From contig WLSJ01000036.1 in NCBI GenBank assembly GCA_009705865.1, positions 1 to 13,922 on the forward strand: a DNA stretch of 13,922 bases, read 5' to 3'. This document shows positions 6,332 to 13,519 of this stretch, one piece after another. Below the pieces are notes generated by a model that was given only the letters and a program-made list of their open reading frames with translations, did not search any database and was not told the origin of the DNA. The position numbers were made by a program, and so were the translations under genes. Within the stretch, counting starts at the first letter, position 1, and each line of letters opens with the position of its first letter. Source of the DNA: Actinomycetota bacterium (GTDB lineage Bacteria; Actinomycetota; Acidimicrobiia; Acidimicrobiales; Ilumatobacteraceae).

Positions 6332-9300
6332 CTTAAATCTCTCACTCTCAAGGGCTTCAAGTCCTTTGCCGATTCCACCGTCCTTGAAATGGAGCCAGGT
6401 GTCACTGTTGTGGTCGGTCCAAACGGCTCGGGTAAGTCCAACGTTGTCGACGCCATTGCGTGGGTATTAGGTGCGCAGGCTCCAAGTTCTGTGCGAAGCC
6501 AGAAAATGGAAGATGTCATTTTCAGTGGCACAAACAAGCGCGCGGCACTTGGTCGTGCTGAGGTAACTCTCACGCTCGATAACTCTGCTGGTCTACTGCC
6601 ACTTGATTTTTCTGAGATCAGTGTGTCGCGAACATTGTTTCGAAACGGTGACAGCGAATATTCAATTAACGGAGTTGAGTGTCGACTTCTTGATGTACAA
6701 GAACTTTTGTCAGATGCCGGCGTAGGTCGCCAACAGCACGTCATCATTAGTCAGGGCCAGATTGATGCCGTTCTTACAGCGCGGGCAGAAGATCGTCGTG
6801 CAATCATCGAAGAAGCAGCTGGCATTCTGAAGTATCGCAAGCGCAAAGAAAAAGCTGAGCGTCGTTTAGAAGCAACCGAAGTCAACTTGTTGCGAGTCCA
6901 AGATCTCATTCGTGAAGTGCGCCGCCAACTACGACCACTTGAGCGTCAAGCAGAGGCTGCTCGCCGCCATGGTGAAATCGTGGGGGAACTTCGTGCGCTG
7001 CGTCTGTTCTTGTCAGGCCGTGAAGTTGCGTCGCTTCGTGCCCGCCTCACTGCGCTTGCAGGAGAAAAAGCAACCAGTGATTCGAGCGAGAAGGAAATTC
7101 GTCAAAAACTGGCTGCGCTGGATACAGAAGTGTTGGCAGCAGAAGCTGAATTGTCGGCGCGTGGAGAATCGGGCGTCAACGATGAGCTGATGCGAGTCGA
7201 ACAATTGCGCGAACGGGCACGAGGTTTGGCTGCAGTGATCGCTGAACGTCGCCGTTCGATGGAGCGCGACCAGGGACAACTGATTGCAGATGATGTAGTG
7301 GCTGCGCTTGAAGCAGATGCAGCACAAATGCGCGAAGAACTCATTGACGTTGAACGCAGTCTTGCAATTGCCATGCAAGAAAATGATTCGTTGCTGGAAG
7401 AAGAAGAAACCTTCGAACGCGAACGTACCGAACAAGGTCTCTTCCATATGGTGCAAAGCAATGAAGCATCAAATGCTGCTGCTGAGGTACGTGGCGAACT
7501 GCGCACATTGCGCAACACAGTGGAACAAGGTGCAGGCGAAGCACAAAAAATGCAGACTCGCACTGAGCAACTAGTTGCTCATGATGCTGAAGTTGCCGCA
7601 GGCATTGACCGGTTGCAGTCCGAATTGGCTGATGCAGAGACTGAAGTTGGCTCGTTACGGGCTCAGTTAGTTGATGTCACCGCAACACGCGAGCAAATAG
7701 AACTGTTAGGCGATGAAGCACAAGTTGCTCGCGCAGCTGCTGAACGACGCAGTGCACGTGCTGCTGCGAAGCTTGAAGCGTTAGAAGAAGCTGTCGCATC
7801 GTCGCGAGCCCGTATTGGCGCAGAACATCTCGCAAACATCTCAGGTGTAGTTGGTGCGCTAGTCGATCTGCTCGCTATTGATGCAGGCTGGGATGCCGCA
7901 GTCAAGGCGTCACTTGGCGAAGCGCTTGCATCGATTGTGGTTTCTGATTCAGCCTCAGCTCGTCGTGCGATTGAGGCACTGCAGGCGGTTGATCACAATG
8001 GCGCAGTTCTGGCTCTGGGTATTGCTTATGGCTCGTCGTCTAGCTTGCCTGCCGGCGTGCAATCAGTTCGTTCACGTGTACAACCAGCGAATGGTGCTCC
8101 AGCGCAATTAGGAGCATTGCTTGATGCGTTGTTGTCACATATCGGCTGCACCGATGATCTTGATGCTGCAATTTCAGCTATTGAATCGTCGCCATCGTCA
8201 ACAGTCGTTACCCGTCGCGGTGATCGCTTGTCACCATCTGGTTGGCGTCTCGGTGCCGCAGATGACTTAGGTTCTCAAGAAGTCATCGAAAGAACTCGCA
8301 TTGAAGTCGAGTCCGCTGTTGCTGATCTTGGTCGTCTTGCTGGCGAAGTGGAATCAGCTAAGACACGCCTCATCGCAGCGCGCCAACAAGGAACTCAGCT
8401 TCAATCACAAATTGACCGTCAATTGGTTGTTGTTGAAAGTGCGTCTGACAAGTTGACCACGGCCATTAACGATCGTCGTGCAAATGCAGCAGAACAGCAG
8501 ATCACTCGTGATGCTGCTAACGAAACCCGTGCTCGCCTCACGCAATATCAGCAGCGAGTGCTTGAACTTGAAAACATCCTTCCTGGCCTTGAAGAGTCAG
8601 AAGCAGCAGAAGTTGCAGCTGCTCGCGCACAGACCGAAGAACGCGCAACCATTGATGCAAAGTCTGCCCACCTTGTCTTGCGCCGTAAAGATCTTGATGT
8701 TCGAGTTGCTGGTCTGCGTGAGCGCGAGCAATTCCTGAAGCAACGCGCAACCGATACCGAACGTCGCCTCGAAGTTGACTCAGCGGCCCGCCTTGAAGCG
8801 GGCACTCGTCGCCAAAAGATTGAAGCGGCGCTTGTTGCCGTTGGATTGTTGTCTGACTTGGTCGAGACCCACAAAGCCTCAACTGAGGCTCGTCTTGCTG
8901 AGCTGCATGAAATGCGTCGTCGCCAAAGTGACGAAGTGCGAGCAGTTGCAACACGTCTTGATAACGCACGACGTGGTCGTCATGAATCAGAACAACAACT
9001 TGAAGAATTGCGTGAACGTGTTCGTCGAGTTGATGTTGAAGAAGCTGAATCTCGTATGCGTCTTGAAGCTGCGGTAGAGATGATTCGTCGCGATCTCGAA
9101 GTGGAACCCGAAGTTGCTGAAGCTGCGCCAATGCCAGACGCAATTGAAGGCGTCACACATGCTGATCGTGCCCGAGTCCTTGAGCGCGATATCCGCCTCA
9201 TGGGCCCCATTAACCCGCTTGCATTGCAAGAATTCACTGAACTTCAAGAGCGTCATCAATTCCTAGAAGAACAACTAAACGACGTCCGTGCGTCTCGTCG

Positions 9301-9808
9301 GGAACTTGCCCAAGTGATTGCAGCAGTCGATGTTGAAATTCAATCAGTCTTTGCAGAAGCATTTGCCGATGTCAGTGTGAACTTCACCAATCTCTTTACA
9401 TTGTTGTTCCCTGGAGGTAAGGGCAAGTTAGTCCTTACAAACCCTGATGACATGTTGAATACTGGTATTGAAGTCGAAGCACAGCCGCCAGGCAAGACCT
9501 TTAAGAAGTTGTCGTTGTTGTCAGGTGGAGAACGCTCGCTCACAGCGCTTGCGTATTTGTTTGCGGTGTTCCGCAGCCGTCCTTCACCCTTCTATGTGAT
9601 GGACGAAGTGGAAGCTGCTCTTGACGATGTGAACCTGCACCGATTCTTGGGACTCGTCAGTGAGTTCCGTCGCGATGCTCAGCTCATCATCGTGAGTCAC
9701 CAAAAGCGCACCATGGAAGCAGCTGACTGCCTGATGGGCGTTTCGATGCAACCAGGTGGCTCATCGAAGGTTGTCACCGAACGTTCCACTGACGCATTGT
9801 CGCGATAG
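6326..9808 (+). CDS. smc: Chromosome segregation protein SMC
   Basis: SMC is the ATPase of the bacterial condensin complex with ScpA and ScpB, which organises and segregates the nucleoid. The 1160-residue protein has the full architecture. The N-terminal head has LKGFKSFA and Walker A GPNGSGKSN at 31-39, and LLSDAGVGRQQHVIISQGQID is about residues 129-149. A first coiled coil covers about 160-500 and a hinge about 505-640 (starts ISGVVGALVDLL). A second coiled coil covers about 650-1000, and the C-terminal head has signature LSGGE at 1065-1069 and Walker B FYVMDE at 1089-1094. Length and motifs are complete. The start is GTG 6326, 48 bp after mutM, chosen because VFLKSLTLKGFKSF is the conserved N-terminus. 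There is no SD; the start sits in an inverted repeat. scpA and scpB are not in this window. Confidence 0.97.
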   Translation: MFLKSLTLKGFKSFADSTVLEMEPGVTVVVGPNGSGKSNVVDAIAWVLGAQAPSSVRSQKMEDVIFSGTNKRAALGRAEVTLTLDNSAGLLPLDFSEISVSRTLFRNGDSEYSINGVECRLLDVQELLSDAGVGRQQHVIISQGQIDAVLTARAEDRRAIIEEAAGILKYRKRKEKAERRLEATEVNLLRVQDLIREVRRQLRPLERQAEAARRHGEIVGELRALRLFLSGREVASLRARLTALAGEKATSDSSEKEIRQKLAALDTEVLAAEAELSARGESGVNDELMRVEQLRERARGLAAVIAERRRSMERDQGQLIADDVVAALEADAAQMREELIDVERSLAIAMQENDSLLEEEETFERERTEQGLFHMVQSNEASNAAAEVRGELRTLRNTVEQGAGEAQKMQTRTEQLVAHDAEVAAGIDRLQSELADAETEVGSLRAQLVDVTATREQIELLGDEAQVARAAAERRSARAAAKLEALEEAVASSRARIGAEHLANISGVVGALVDLLAIDAGWDAAVKASLGEALASIVVSDSASARRAIEALQAVDHNGAVLALGIAYGSSSSLPAGVQSVRSRVQPANGAPAQLGALLDALLSHIGCTDDLDAAISAIESSPSSTVVTRRGDRLSPSGWRLGAADDLGSQEVIERTRIEVESAVADLGRLAGEVESAKTRLIAARQQGTQLQSQIDRQLVVVESASDKLTTAINDRRANAAEQQITRDAANETRARLTQYQQRVLELENILPGLEESEAAEVAAARAQTEERATIDAKSAHLVLRRKDLDVRVAGLREREQFLKQRATDTERRLEVDSAARLEAGTRRQKIEAALVAVGLLSDLVETHKASTEARLAELHEMRRRQSDEVRAVATRLDNARRGRHESEQQLEELRERVRRVDVEEAESRMRLEAAVEMIRRDLEVEPEVAEAAPMPDAIEGVTHADRARVLERDIRLMGPINPLALQEFTELQERHQFLEEQLNDVRASRRELAQVIAAVDVEIQSVFAEAFADVSVNFTNLFTLLFPGGKGKLVLTNPDDMLNTGIEVEAQPPGKTFKKLSLLSGGERSLTALAYLFAVFRSRPSPFYVMDEVEAALDDVNLHRFLGLVSEFRRDAQLIIVSHQKRTMEAADCLMGVSMQPGGSSKVVTERSTDALSR

Positions 9809-9816
9809 GGATCTTC

Positions 9817-10926
9817 ATGCTTGCTTCGGCTTCAGTCAATATCGCCATTGCTCTTGGTGCAAGCGGTACTGGTGTTGCACTGCTTGTAGTGCTGCGCAGT
9901 CGCAGTTCACGATCACATGCCCCCGAAGTCCCTACAGTCGCAATCGAAGATGAGAAAACTCTTGCGGTCCCGGATGCATCTGTATCTGTAGTAGATGTTT
10001 CTGAAGTAGCGACCCCTGACGTTGTTGTTGCACCGAGTGTGCGCGAAAAGGCTGGTCGCACTCGTTCATTGTTCGCTTCGGCCTTTCAATCCATTCGTGG
10101 ACGTGGCATCGATTCGGCAACATGGGATGAACTGGAAGAAACGTTGTTACTTGCTGACATCGGTATCGGATTAGCAACCCGATTGTTAGATCCATTGCGT
10201 TCAGCCGTAAAAGATGGCACGTTACGTTCGCCAGATGAAGTGATTGCAGCGTTGCGAGACGGCATGACTGCTCAGTTGGCAACTTCTGATCGGTCGTTGC
10301 ATCTTGATGCTGTTGGTTCACCAAATGTGTGGTTGTTTGTGGGCGTCAATGGTGTCGGTAAAACCACCACCATCGGCAAGATTGCAACAGCACAAGCCGC
10401 ACTAGGCACCACTGTTCTCATGGCGGCTGGCGATACCTTTCGCGCTGCCGCAGCCGAACAATTGCAAGTGTGGGCTGAACGCTCGGGTGCAGCATTTGTG
10501 CGTGGCGCAGAAGGCGGAGACCCAGCGTCGGTCATTTACGATGGCATTCAAAGTGCCGCGGCAAAGGGAATTCAATTAGTTCTCGGTGATACAGCGGGAC
10601 GTTTACAAAACAAATCCAATCTGATGGAAGAACTTAAGAAGGTTCGACGAGTGGCTGATAAGGCAACTGGTGTCGTGAATGAAGTGTTGCTAGTTATTGA
10701 CGCAACCACGGGCCAAAACGGACTCGCTCAAGCTCGTGAATTTGCCGCTGCCACAGACGTGACAGGCATTGTGTTAACAAAGCTTGACGGCTCAGCCAAA
10801 GGCGGCATTGTGTTCGCCATTGAAACTGAACTTGGTATACCGGTCAAACTGGTCGGCCTAGGCGAGACTGCAGTTGATTTGGTTGCGTTCGACCCGGGCG
10901 AATTTGTCGCTGCATTATTCGAATAA
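9817..10926 (+). CDS. ftsY: Signal recognition particle receptor FtsY
   Basis: FtsY is the membrane-associated SRP receptor GTPase that docks Ffh-bound ribosomes at the translocon. The 369-residue protein has a hydrophobic N-terminal helix (about 7-26) followed by Arg/Ser residues, likely a membrane anchor, then an acidic variable region (about 35-75). The N domain (about 80-160) contains LLLADIGIGLATRLL. The G domain has P-loop GVNGVGKTT at 176-184, DTFRAAAAEQL at 206-216, DTAGRLQNKSNLMEEL at 258-273, TKLDG at 321-325 and GLGE at 347-350. It lies 8 bp after smc, and AGGGAT overlapping the smc stop is a plausible ribosome binding site. Its last six codons and stop are the left copy of a 21-bp direct repeat found again at 12001-12021, so its 3' end seems to have been used as an insertion target without harm to the protein. 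Confidence 0.97.
   Translation: MLASASVNIAIALGASGTGVALLVVLRSRSSRSHAPEVPTVAIEDEKTLAVPDASVSVVDVSEVATPDVVVAPSVREKAGRTRSLFASAFQSIRGRGIDSATWDELEETLLLADIGIGLATRLLDPLRSAVKDGTLRSPDEVIAALRDGMTAQLATSDRSLHLDAVGSPNVWLFVGVNGVGKTTTIGKIATAQAALGTTVLMAAGDTFRAAAAEQLQVWAERSGAAFVRGAEGGDPASVIYDGIQSAAAKGIQLVLGDTAGRLQNKSNLMEELKKVRRVADKATGVVNEVLLVIDATTGQNGLAQAREFAAATDVTGIVLTKLDGSAKGGIVFAIETELGIPVKLVGLGETAVDLVAFDPGEFVAALFE
10906..10926 (+). repeat. 21-bp direct repeat, left copy (3' end of ftsY, attL-like)
   Basis: The 21 bases are identical to 12001-12021. They encode VAALFE and the TAA stop of ftsY, and the last 12 bases are the perfect palindrome TTATTCGAATAA. Identity stops abruptly on both sides (T versus A before, G versus T after). 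The distance between copies is 1095 bp, and between them lies exactly one gene. A 21-bp exact match is far beyond chance in a window of this size. Confidence 0.9.
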
Positions 10927-10957
10927 GTGATGATGTCGGGATGGGTGCCAGGAGCCC

Positions 10958-10963
10958 TAAGGT
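10958..10963 (+). promoter_or_regulatory. Candidate -10 element (TAAGGT) before the DUF1566-like gene
   Basis: TAAGGT matches TANNNT and ends 8 nt before the GTG at 10972, which would yield a nearly leaderless transcript. No matching -35 is seen. TTGACA at 10966-10971 looks like a -35 hexamer but has no -10 at proper distance. AAGG inside the hexamer could instead act as a distant ribosome binding site for the GTG. Confidence 0.25.
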
Positions 10964-10971
10964 ATTTGACA

Positions 10972-11967
10972 GTGTCACATTCTTATTTCAGGTCTTTTTC
11001 CATTCGGTCAGCTGTTGTACTACTCCTTGTTGGTGTTTTTGCTGGTGTCACTAGTGGCGGGTCCGTGTCCGCTTCGGCATCTACAAAAGCGACATGGAAA
11101 TTCTCTTCATTAGGGGCCAGCCAAGTTGTGAAGTTGTCTGCTGTGGTTTCAGTAAATTCAACAGGCGTGAAGTCATGGTCGAAAACAGGTACATGTACGT
11201 TGACGCCTAAAAGAAACCCAACGAACCTGACGATGGGTACCACAGGTTTGTGCAAGTTGACGTTGAAAGTTGCTAAGTCAAAGAAGTATCTGGCGAAAAC
11301 CTTCAAAAAAACGATCGTGCTTGCTGCCCCGGCAACAACAACAGTTGTCCCAACAACAATTGTGACCGTGCCAGCGGCTCCGACTACCACTATTGCATTG
11401 ACGTGTGCGACTGGTGGAACGTGTGCGGTCGGTAATACGGGTCCAGGTGGCGGCACGGTCTTCTATGTTGCGTCTTCTACTTTCACGTCAATCGGTTCTG
11501 CTTGTAATACCGCATGTAAGTATTTGGAAGCTGCGCCTATTGGGTGGATTACATCTACAACACCTGAGTCCCAAGTTAACTGTTCAACTCCAGGCACAAT
11601 TTCGTCAGACCCTAAATGTGAATGGTCGGGCAATACAAGTTCTGCTATCGGAACAACAGAAACCGGAATCGGAACGGGCTATGCAAATACGTCAGCGATG
11701 ATTGCACAAAGTAACACTGCTGGTAAAGCAGGAACTGTTGCCCGTGCATTTCGGGGCGGGGGCAAAGCGGACTGGTATTTGCCATCGCATGACGAAACTC
11801 ATCAGATGTATGTCCAGAAGACAACGATTGGTTTAACTGCTGACTGGTGTTGGAGTTCCTCTGAGTCCGATGCAATTGGCGCATGGCTCCGATTGATCGT
11901 CGATGACTACGAAACCCGCACGCAGAAAAGCTACGCAGGATGCGTTCGGCCGGTGCGGGCTTTTTAG
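10972..11967 (+). CDS. Secreted protein: Ig-like region, Thr-rich linker, DUF1566/Lcl-like C-terminal domain
   Basis: From GTG 10972 the product has 331 residues. A signal peptide (basic start MSHSYFRSFSIRS, hydrophobic core about 14-26, small-residue site near SVSASAS at 31-37) implies export. Residues about 39-117 are a Lys/Ser/Thr-rich beta-type region with one Cys pair (75, 94), resembling bacterial Ig-like repeats. A Thr/Pro/Val linker (118-143) leads to a Cys-rich C-terminal domain with GPGGGTVFYV (157-166), YLEAAPIGW, GTGYANT, ADWYLPSHDETHQMY (266-280), WCWSSSES (292-299) and the end CVRPVRAF. I recognise this as the DUF1566/Lcl-type, C-type-lectin-like fold common in secreted and surface proteins. 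The role is likely extracellular binding; the ligand is unknown. Starts at 10927, 10930 and 10933 are also in frame and would lengthen the region before the signal peptide. The gene lies precisely between the 21-bp repeats. Confidence 0.82.
   Translation: MSHSYFRSFSIRSAVVLLLVGVFAGVTSGGSVSASASTKATWKFSSLGASQVVKLSAVVSVNSTGVKSWSKTGTCTLTPKRNPTNLTMGTTGLCKLTLKVAKSKKYLAKTFKKTIVLAAPATTTVVPTTIVTVPAAPTTTIALTCATGGTCAVGNTGPGGGTVFYVASSTFTSIGSACNTACKYLEAAPIGWITSTTPESQVNCSTPGTISSDPKCEWSGNTSSAIGTTETGIGTGYANTSAMIAQSNTAGKAGTVARAFRGGGKADWYLPSHDETHQMYVQKTTIGLTADWCWSSSESDAIGAWLRLIVDDYETRTQKSYAGCVRPVRAF
11915..11965 (+). terminator. Probable intrinsic terminator overlapping the 3' end of the DUF1566-like gene
   Basis: CCCGCAC (11915-11921) pairs with GTGCGGG (11953-11959). 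A small inner hairpin ACGCA-GGA-TGCGT lies at 11933-11945, and TTTTT follows at 11961-11965, within the last codons and stop. An alternative pairing is AAAAGC (11926-11931) with GCTTTT (11959-11964). The GC-rich stem followed by a short T-run looks like a terminator, although the long loop weakens the case. It would isolate this gene from the lipoprotein gene. Confidence 0.42.
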
Positions 11968-12000
11968 CTAATTACTTTTGTGTCAAGGTTTAGCAAGTGA

Positions 12001-12021
12001 GTCGCTGCATTATTCGAATAA
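12001..12021 (+). repeat. 21-bp direct repeat, right copy (attR-like)
   Basis: This copy is identical to the last 21 bases of ftsY (10906-10926), including the palindrome TTATTCGAATAA at 12010-12021, but here it lies in non-coding DNA between two genes. The flanks do not resemble ftsY, so it is not a remnant of a larger gene duplication. The simplest reading is that it was the original end of ftsY, or the copy brought in by the inserted DNA. The rest of the gap 11968-12090 holds an AT-rich stretch before the repeat and a promoter-like motif after it. Confidence 0.9.
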
Positions 12022-12032
12022 TTGGAACGGCG

Positions 12033-12061
12033 GGAACTCTTGTGCGATCCGTTTCGTCAAA
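12033..12061 (+). promoter_or_regulatory. Candidate ECF-sigma-type promoter before the lipoprotein gene
   Basis: GGAACTC (12033-12039) and TCAAA (12057-12061) are separated by 17 bp, and the downstream box reads CGTCAAA from 12055. GGAAC in the -35 with CGTC or TCAAA in the -10 resembles promoters of envelope-stress ECF sigma factors (sigma-E type). A transcript from here would have a leader of about 20-25 nt carrying the AAAAAGG ribosome binding site before the ATG at 12091. Based on motif matching only. Confidence 0.35.
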
Positions 12062-12090
12062 TACTCAACCCCCTCTAGAAAAAGGCTCAT

Positions 12091-13479
12091 ATGTTTCGTA
12101 GCAAATCAGTTCTCGTAACTTCCATCTTCGGATTATCGGCACTAGTGCTCGGCAGCTGTAGTTCGTCTGGTCCTGTAGTTCTTTCTCTGAGGTCAACTCA
12201 GGAAAGATCTGGCGCTAATGCTGCAAACCCCAAAATGAGTGCAGAGATTGCTGATTCACGTTTGGCATACGGATATGACATCTCATACAAAGTTGCGAGT
12301 GACCTTCCTGATTTAGGCAAAGAAGGCAAGGCATGGTCTGTGACTCCGATGAAGGACAATCGGGCAACATTGAAGAAACTTGCAACCGGGTTTGGCATTG
12401 CTGGCGAGGTTGTGAAGGTAGACAAAAATTCTTTTTCTATTGGTCAAGATGACAAGACAGGCACTGGACTGTGGCTGTATGTCGATGTTTCTAGTGCATG
12501 GTGGTCTTATTCATCGGCTGCACAGATGGGAGGTGGCACCATTTCATCACCAACATGCGCGCCGGATGCGACAAAAACCGAGTGCGTCATTAGTGGCGAA
12601 CCAGTTGCTCCACCAGCACCTCCGAAGAATCTTCCCGATGCTGCTGCTGCGACTGCGCGAGTGTCTCAGATTTTGAAAGATGCCAATTTGAAGGTGAATT
12701 CGTACTCGCTCAGCGCCACAACTTCGACATGGTCTACAGATGTAGTGGGCATTTTGAAGGCAGGCAATGTTGCCAGCAATATTTCAATGATGTTCTCATT
12801 CGGAGCAGACGGGGTCATTACATATGCATCGGGCCCGTTAGTAGAACTCACAGACGCAGGGGCATACCCGTTAATTTCACCAACTGCTGCAGTGAAACGG
12901 TTAAGCCAAATGCAATACGGGCTCGTCGGGCCAACGGCGCGATCTGCTGTTGACACGGCTGTGTCATCGCCGCCTGTCGAAGGTTCGGAGCCACAAACAG
13001 TTGAAGTGCCGATCACTGGGGTGCGGTTAGGGCTGATGCAATCAACGTTGACAAACAACTCAAGTATTTTGCTTCCTGCTTATACGTTCACCAATGCTGA
13101 TGGAGATGTTGGCACTGTTATGGCTGTGGAAGATAAGTATTTCTCTTTCGGAGAAAGCGAAGTGACGGAAGGTTCAGAGCCGGTTCCAGTACCAGTTGAT
13201 CCTGGTGCAGGTGGTGGCTCAACTGGTGGCTCAACAGGTGCTGACTCTGGTCCTGCTGTGTCGCCGATTAATCCTGTGGCACTGCTTGATGATGCCGCAG
13301 CAAAGAAGTTGCTGGGTTTGTCAGAAGATGAAGCACAAAAAGTTGCAACGGAATCGGGTTGGACAGTGCGTATTGCTAACCGCGATGGCGAAGCATTCAT
13401 GCTGACGACTGATTTTCAGACAAACCGAGTCAATCTCACGGTGACTAAGGGTTCAGTCACTGCCGTCACCATTGGCTAG
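12091..13479 (+). CDS. Putative lipoprotein with C-terminal I78 peptidase-inhibitor-like domain
   Basis: This 462-residue protein begins with a lipoprotein signal peptide: basic MFRSK, hydrophobic core 7-20, and lipobox LGSC with Cys23 as the lipidation site. It is therefore predicted to be membrane-anchored and extracytoplasmic. Residues about 50-345 are a large region of unknown family. It contains one likely disulphide pair (Cys156, Cys165), a Pro-rich spacer (171-182) and LLPAYTFTNADGDVGTVMAV at 327-346. EGSEP occurs at 297-301 and 360-364. A Gly/Ser-rich linker (372-387) leads to a compact end domain (about 400-462) with LLGLSEDEAQKVATESGW, TDF and NRVNLTV, which resembles the I78 potato-inhibitor-like fold. 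ATG 12091 has AAAAAGG 5 nt upstream. It sits 40 bp before ffh. Function unknown; inhibitor activity is inference from the fold, and the specificity is not readable. Confidence 0.8.
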   Translation: MFRSKSVLVTSIFGLSALVLGSCSSSGPVVLSLRSTQERSGANAANPKMSAEIADSRLAYGYDISYKVASDLPDLGKEGKAWSVTPMKDNRATLKKLATGFGIAGEVVKVDKNSFSIGQDDKTGTGLWLYVDVSSAWWSYSSAAQMGGGTISSPTCAPDATKTECVISGEPVAPPAPPKNLPDAAAATARVSQILKDANLKVNSYSLSATTSTWSTDVVGILKAGNVASNISMMFSFGADGVITYASGPLVELTDAGAYPLISPTAAVKRLSQMQYGLVGPTARSAVDTAVSSPPVEGSEPQTVEVPITGVRLGLMQSTLTNNSSILLPAYTFTNADGDVGTVMAVEDKYFSFGESEVTEGSEPVPVPVDPGAGGGSTGGSTGADSGPAVSPINPVALLDDAAAKKLLGLSEDEAQKVATESGWTVRIANRDGEAFMLTTDFQTNRVNLTVTKGSVTAVTIG

Positions 13480-13484
13480 CTCTG

Positions 13485-13510
13485 TATCGGCAGATTTGCA
13501 CCGATAACCT
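13485..13510 (+). promoter_or_regulatory. Inverted repeat and -10-like hexamer before ffh
   Basis: TATCGG (13485-13490) and CCGATA (13501-13506) form a perfect 6-bp inverted repeat with a 10-nt spacer. TAACCT (13505-13510) overlaps the right arm, fits TANNNT, and ends 9 nt before the ffh ATG at 13520. The arrangement could be a leaderless promoter with an overlapping operator, or a weak hairpin after the lipoprotein gene; no T-run follows. Confidence 0.3.
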
Positions 13511-13519
13511 AATCACCGC

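Noticed and set aside
7013..9259. Several long open frames antisense to or out of frame with smc
   Set aside because: They have low-complexity Arg/Ser- or Gln/Leu-rich composition caused by the coiled-coil codon pattern and show no independent motifs or ribosome binding sites.
10585..10599. Gly before DTAGR in the FtsY G domain as an odd substitution
   Set aside because: That position is a small residue in other FtsY proteins (Ala in E. coli as I recall), so Gly is conservative.
10966..10971. Perfect TTGACA, a possible -35 box for the DUF1566-like gene
   Set aside because: No -10-like hexamer lies 16-18 bp downstream (the bases there read around CAGGTC), and the site abuts the likely GTG start, so it is probably chance.
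10906..12021. Insertion sequence or transposon with a 21-bp target-site duplication
   Set aside because: There is no transposase and I see no terminal inverted repeats next to the direct repeats. A 21-bp duplication is longer than usual for IS elements.
11968..12030. Integron attC-like site after the cassette-like gene
   Set aside because: No matching GTTRRRY and RYYYAAC pair or imperfect stem typical of attC is seen, and the repeat is a perfect direct repeat instead.
12979..13183. Near-identical GAAGGTTCRGAGCC stretches in the lipoprotein gene as mobile or regulatory repeats
   Set aside because: They encode the same EGSEP pentapeptide before two Val/Pro-rich segments; this is a short protein-level repeat, not a DNA element.
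13441..13460. Hairpin GTGACT-8 nt-AGTCAC near the end of the lipoprotein gene as a terminator
   Set aside because: It lies inside coding sequence, is only 6 bp, and has no T-run after it.
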